DNA of 64,000 nt from contig NZ_PXNO01000021.1 of NCBI RefSeq assembly GCF_003007715.1, positions 453,501 to 517,500 of the forward strand, in the 5' to 3' direction. The translations under genes and the position numbers were made by a program. The stretch comes from Marinobacter shengliensis (GTDB lineage Bacteria; Pseudomonadota; Gammaproteobacteria; Pseudomonadales; Oleiphilaceae). Positions 63,144 through 64,000 of this stretch are shown in pieces. The notes under the pieces were generated by a model. That model saw nothing but the letters and a program-made list of their open reading frames with translations, was not told the DNA's origin and did no database searches. The number at the start of each line of letters is the position of its first letter. The first letter of the stretch is position 1.

Positions 63144-63171
63144 TTGACTCCTCAGCAGAGGTCTGTAGAAT
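63144..63171 (+). promoter_or_regulatory. rrn promoter 1
   Basis: TTGACT, 16-bp spacer, TAGAAT, then GCGC. It is the first of three near-identical promoters ahead of the rRNA operon. The GC-rich stretch after the -10 box is typical of promoters shut down by ppGpp and DksA. Confidence 0.8.
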
Positions 63172-63274
63172 GCGCATCTCGCTTGAGGGGCTGGCCACTG
63201 AAAAGAGGCAAAACCTAAGCGATAACTGCTTGAAAGCGCTGAAGAAAAAGTTCGAAAGATTCTTCAGAAAGCGG

Positions 63275-63302
63275 TTGACAGGAAGGCGGTTCAGTGTAGA
63301 AT
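63275..63302 (+). promoter_or_regulatory. rrn promoter 2
   Basis: A perfect TTGACA, 16-bp spacer, TAGAAT, then GCGC. It lies 131 bp after promoter 1 and shares the GTAGAATGCGCA core with it. Confidence 0.85.
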
Positions 63303-63379
63303 GCGCACCTCGAAACAGGCAGTAAGCCGGACAGTTTTTTCGGCGGTTTTCGGAAGCGGAAACGGCGAAAAATAAACGG

Positions 63380-63407
63380 TTGACAGGGCAGCGGAACGAT
63401 GTAGAAT
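63380..63407 (+). promoter_or_regulatory. rrn promoter 3
   Basis: A perfect TTGACA, 16-bp spacer, TAGAAT, then ACGCGG. It lies 105 bp after promoter 2 and about 160 bp upstream of mature 16S rRNA. Confidence 0.85.
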
Positions 63408-63437
63408 ACGCGGCCTTGATTGAGCAACAGCTCAAAC

Positions 63438-63449
63438 GCTCTTTAAAAA
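63438..63449 (+). promoter_or_regulatory. boxA-type antitermination site in the rrn leader
   Basis: GCTCTTTAAAAA matches the boxA core (GCTCTTTAACA) that loads the Nus antitermination complex. It lies between the last promoter and the 16S gene. Confidence 0.75.
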
Positions 63450-63576
63450 GTTAACCAAGTAATTCGTGTGGGCGCTGGCCGAGGTATTTCGGATACGAAA
63501 TATCAGGACAGTGACTCGTCGAAATTGAGTTTTGTCTTGAGCAAGAATTAAGAACTTTCGAGTTCTTGTATGATTT

Positions 63577-64000
<424 letters not shown>

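Overview
The window comes from a gammaproteobacterium that looks like Marinobacter or a close relative. The 16S rRNA start at the right end (63577-64000) reads like Marinobacter. The housekeeping gene orders match those known from Pseudomonas: rpsU-dnaG-rpoD; tsaD/plsY/folB/folK; dksA-gluQRS-cbrA-cbrB-pcnB-folK-panB-panC-pgi; mrcB-lpoP; hemL-thiE-thiD; argC to tyrS followed by an rRNA operon. No insertion sequence, prophage, integrase or CRISPR array was seen.

Layout. 1-3.6 kb: the 3' end of an HDOD gene, a small membrane protein and a molybdopterin oxidoreductase. 3.7-13.1 kb: a duplicated two-gene cassette, each copy a FadL-type outer-membrane channel followed by a ~1,000-residue lipoprotein and its own terminator. 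13.5-20 kb: an accessory stretch with a PEP-CTERM protein, a PAS/LuxR regulator fused to an alpha/beta-hydrolase fold that has lost its catalytic residues, a divergent methyltransferase plus cyanophycin-synthetase-like ATP-grasp pair, and a secreted lipoprotein. 20.2-21.6 kb: a small islet carrying a nucleotidyltransferase-like gene and a partner, bounded by copies of the 3' end of a CAU-anticodon tRNA. 21.6-34 kb: the rpoD macromolecular-synthesis operon, tsaD, plsY, folate genes, pgi, pantothenate genes and pcnB.

34-40.7 kb: cbrA-cbrB with, directly downstream, what I read as a CrcZ-type regulatory RNA. It has a sigma-54 promoter, upstream inverted repeats suited to CbrB, four CA-rich Hfq/Crc-type motifs (two in hairpin loops) and an intrinsic terminator. 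It would link CbrAB to catabolite repression. Upstream are a 58-residue membrane protein gene overlapping cbrA, gluQRS and dksA. 40.8-47 kb: sfsA, a Rieske/pentapeptide pair, a kinase-ATPase fusion, and PBP1B with its activator LpoP. 47-51.3 kb: an ECF sigma/anti-sigma operon with a small secreted protein and a TPR/beta-barrel outer-membrane protein, divergent from a DUF4382 lipoprotein. 51.3-63 kb: a ClC-hemJ-thiD-thiE-hemL cluster, the argC-DUF6776-bactofilin-erpA operon, anmK with an M23 peptidase, and tyrS. 63.1-64 kb: three near-identical rrn promoters, a boxA-like element and the start of 16S rRNA.

Family assignments are made by reading motifs and remembered family features; no database search was run.
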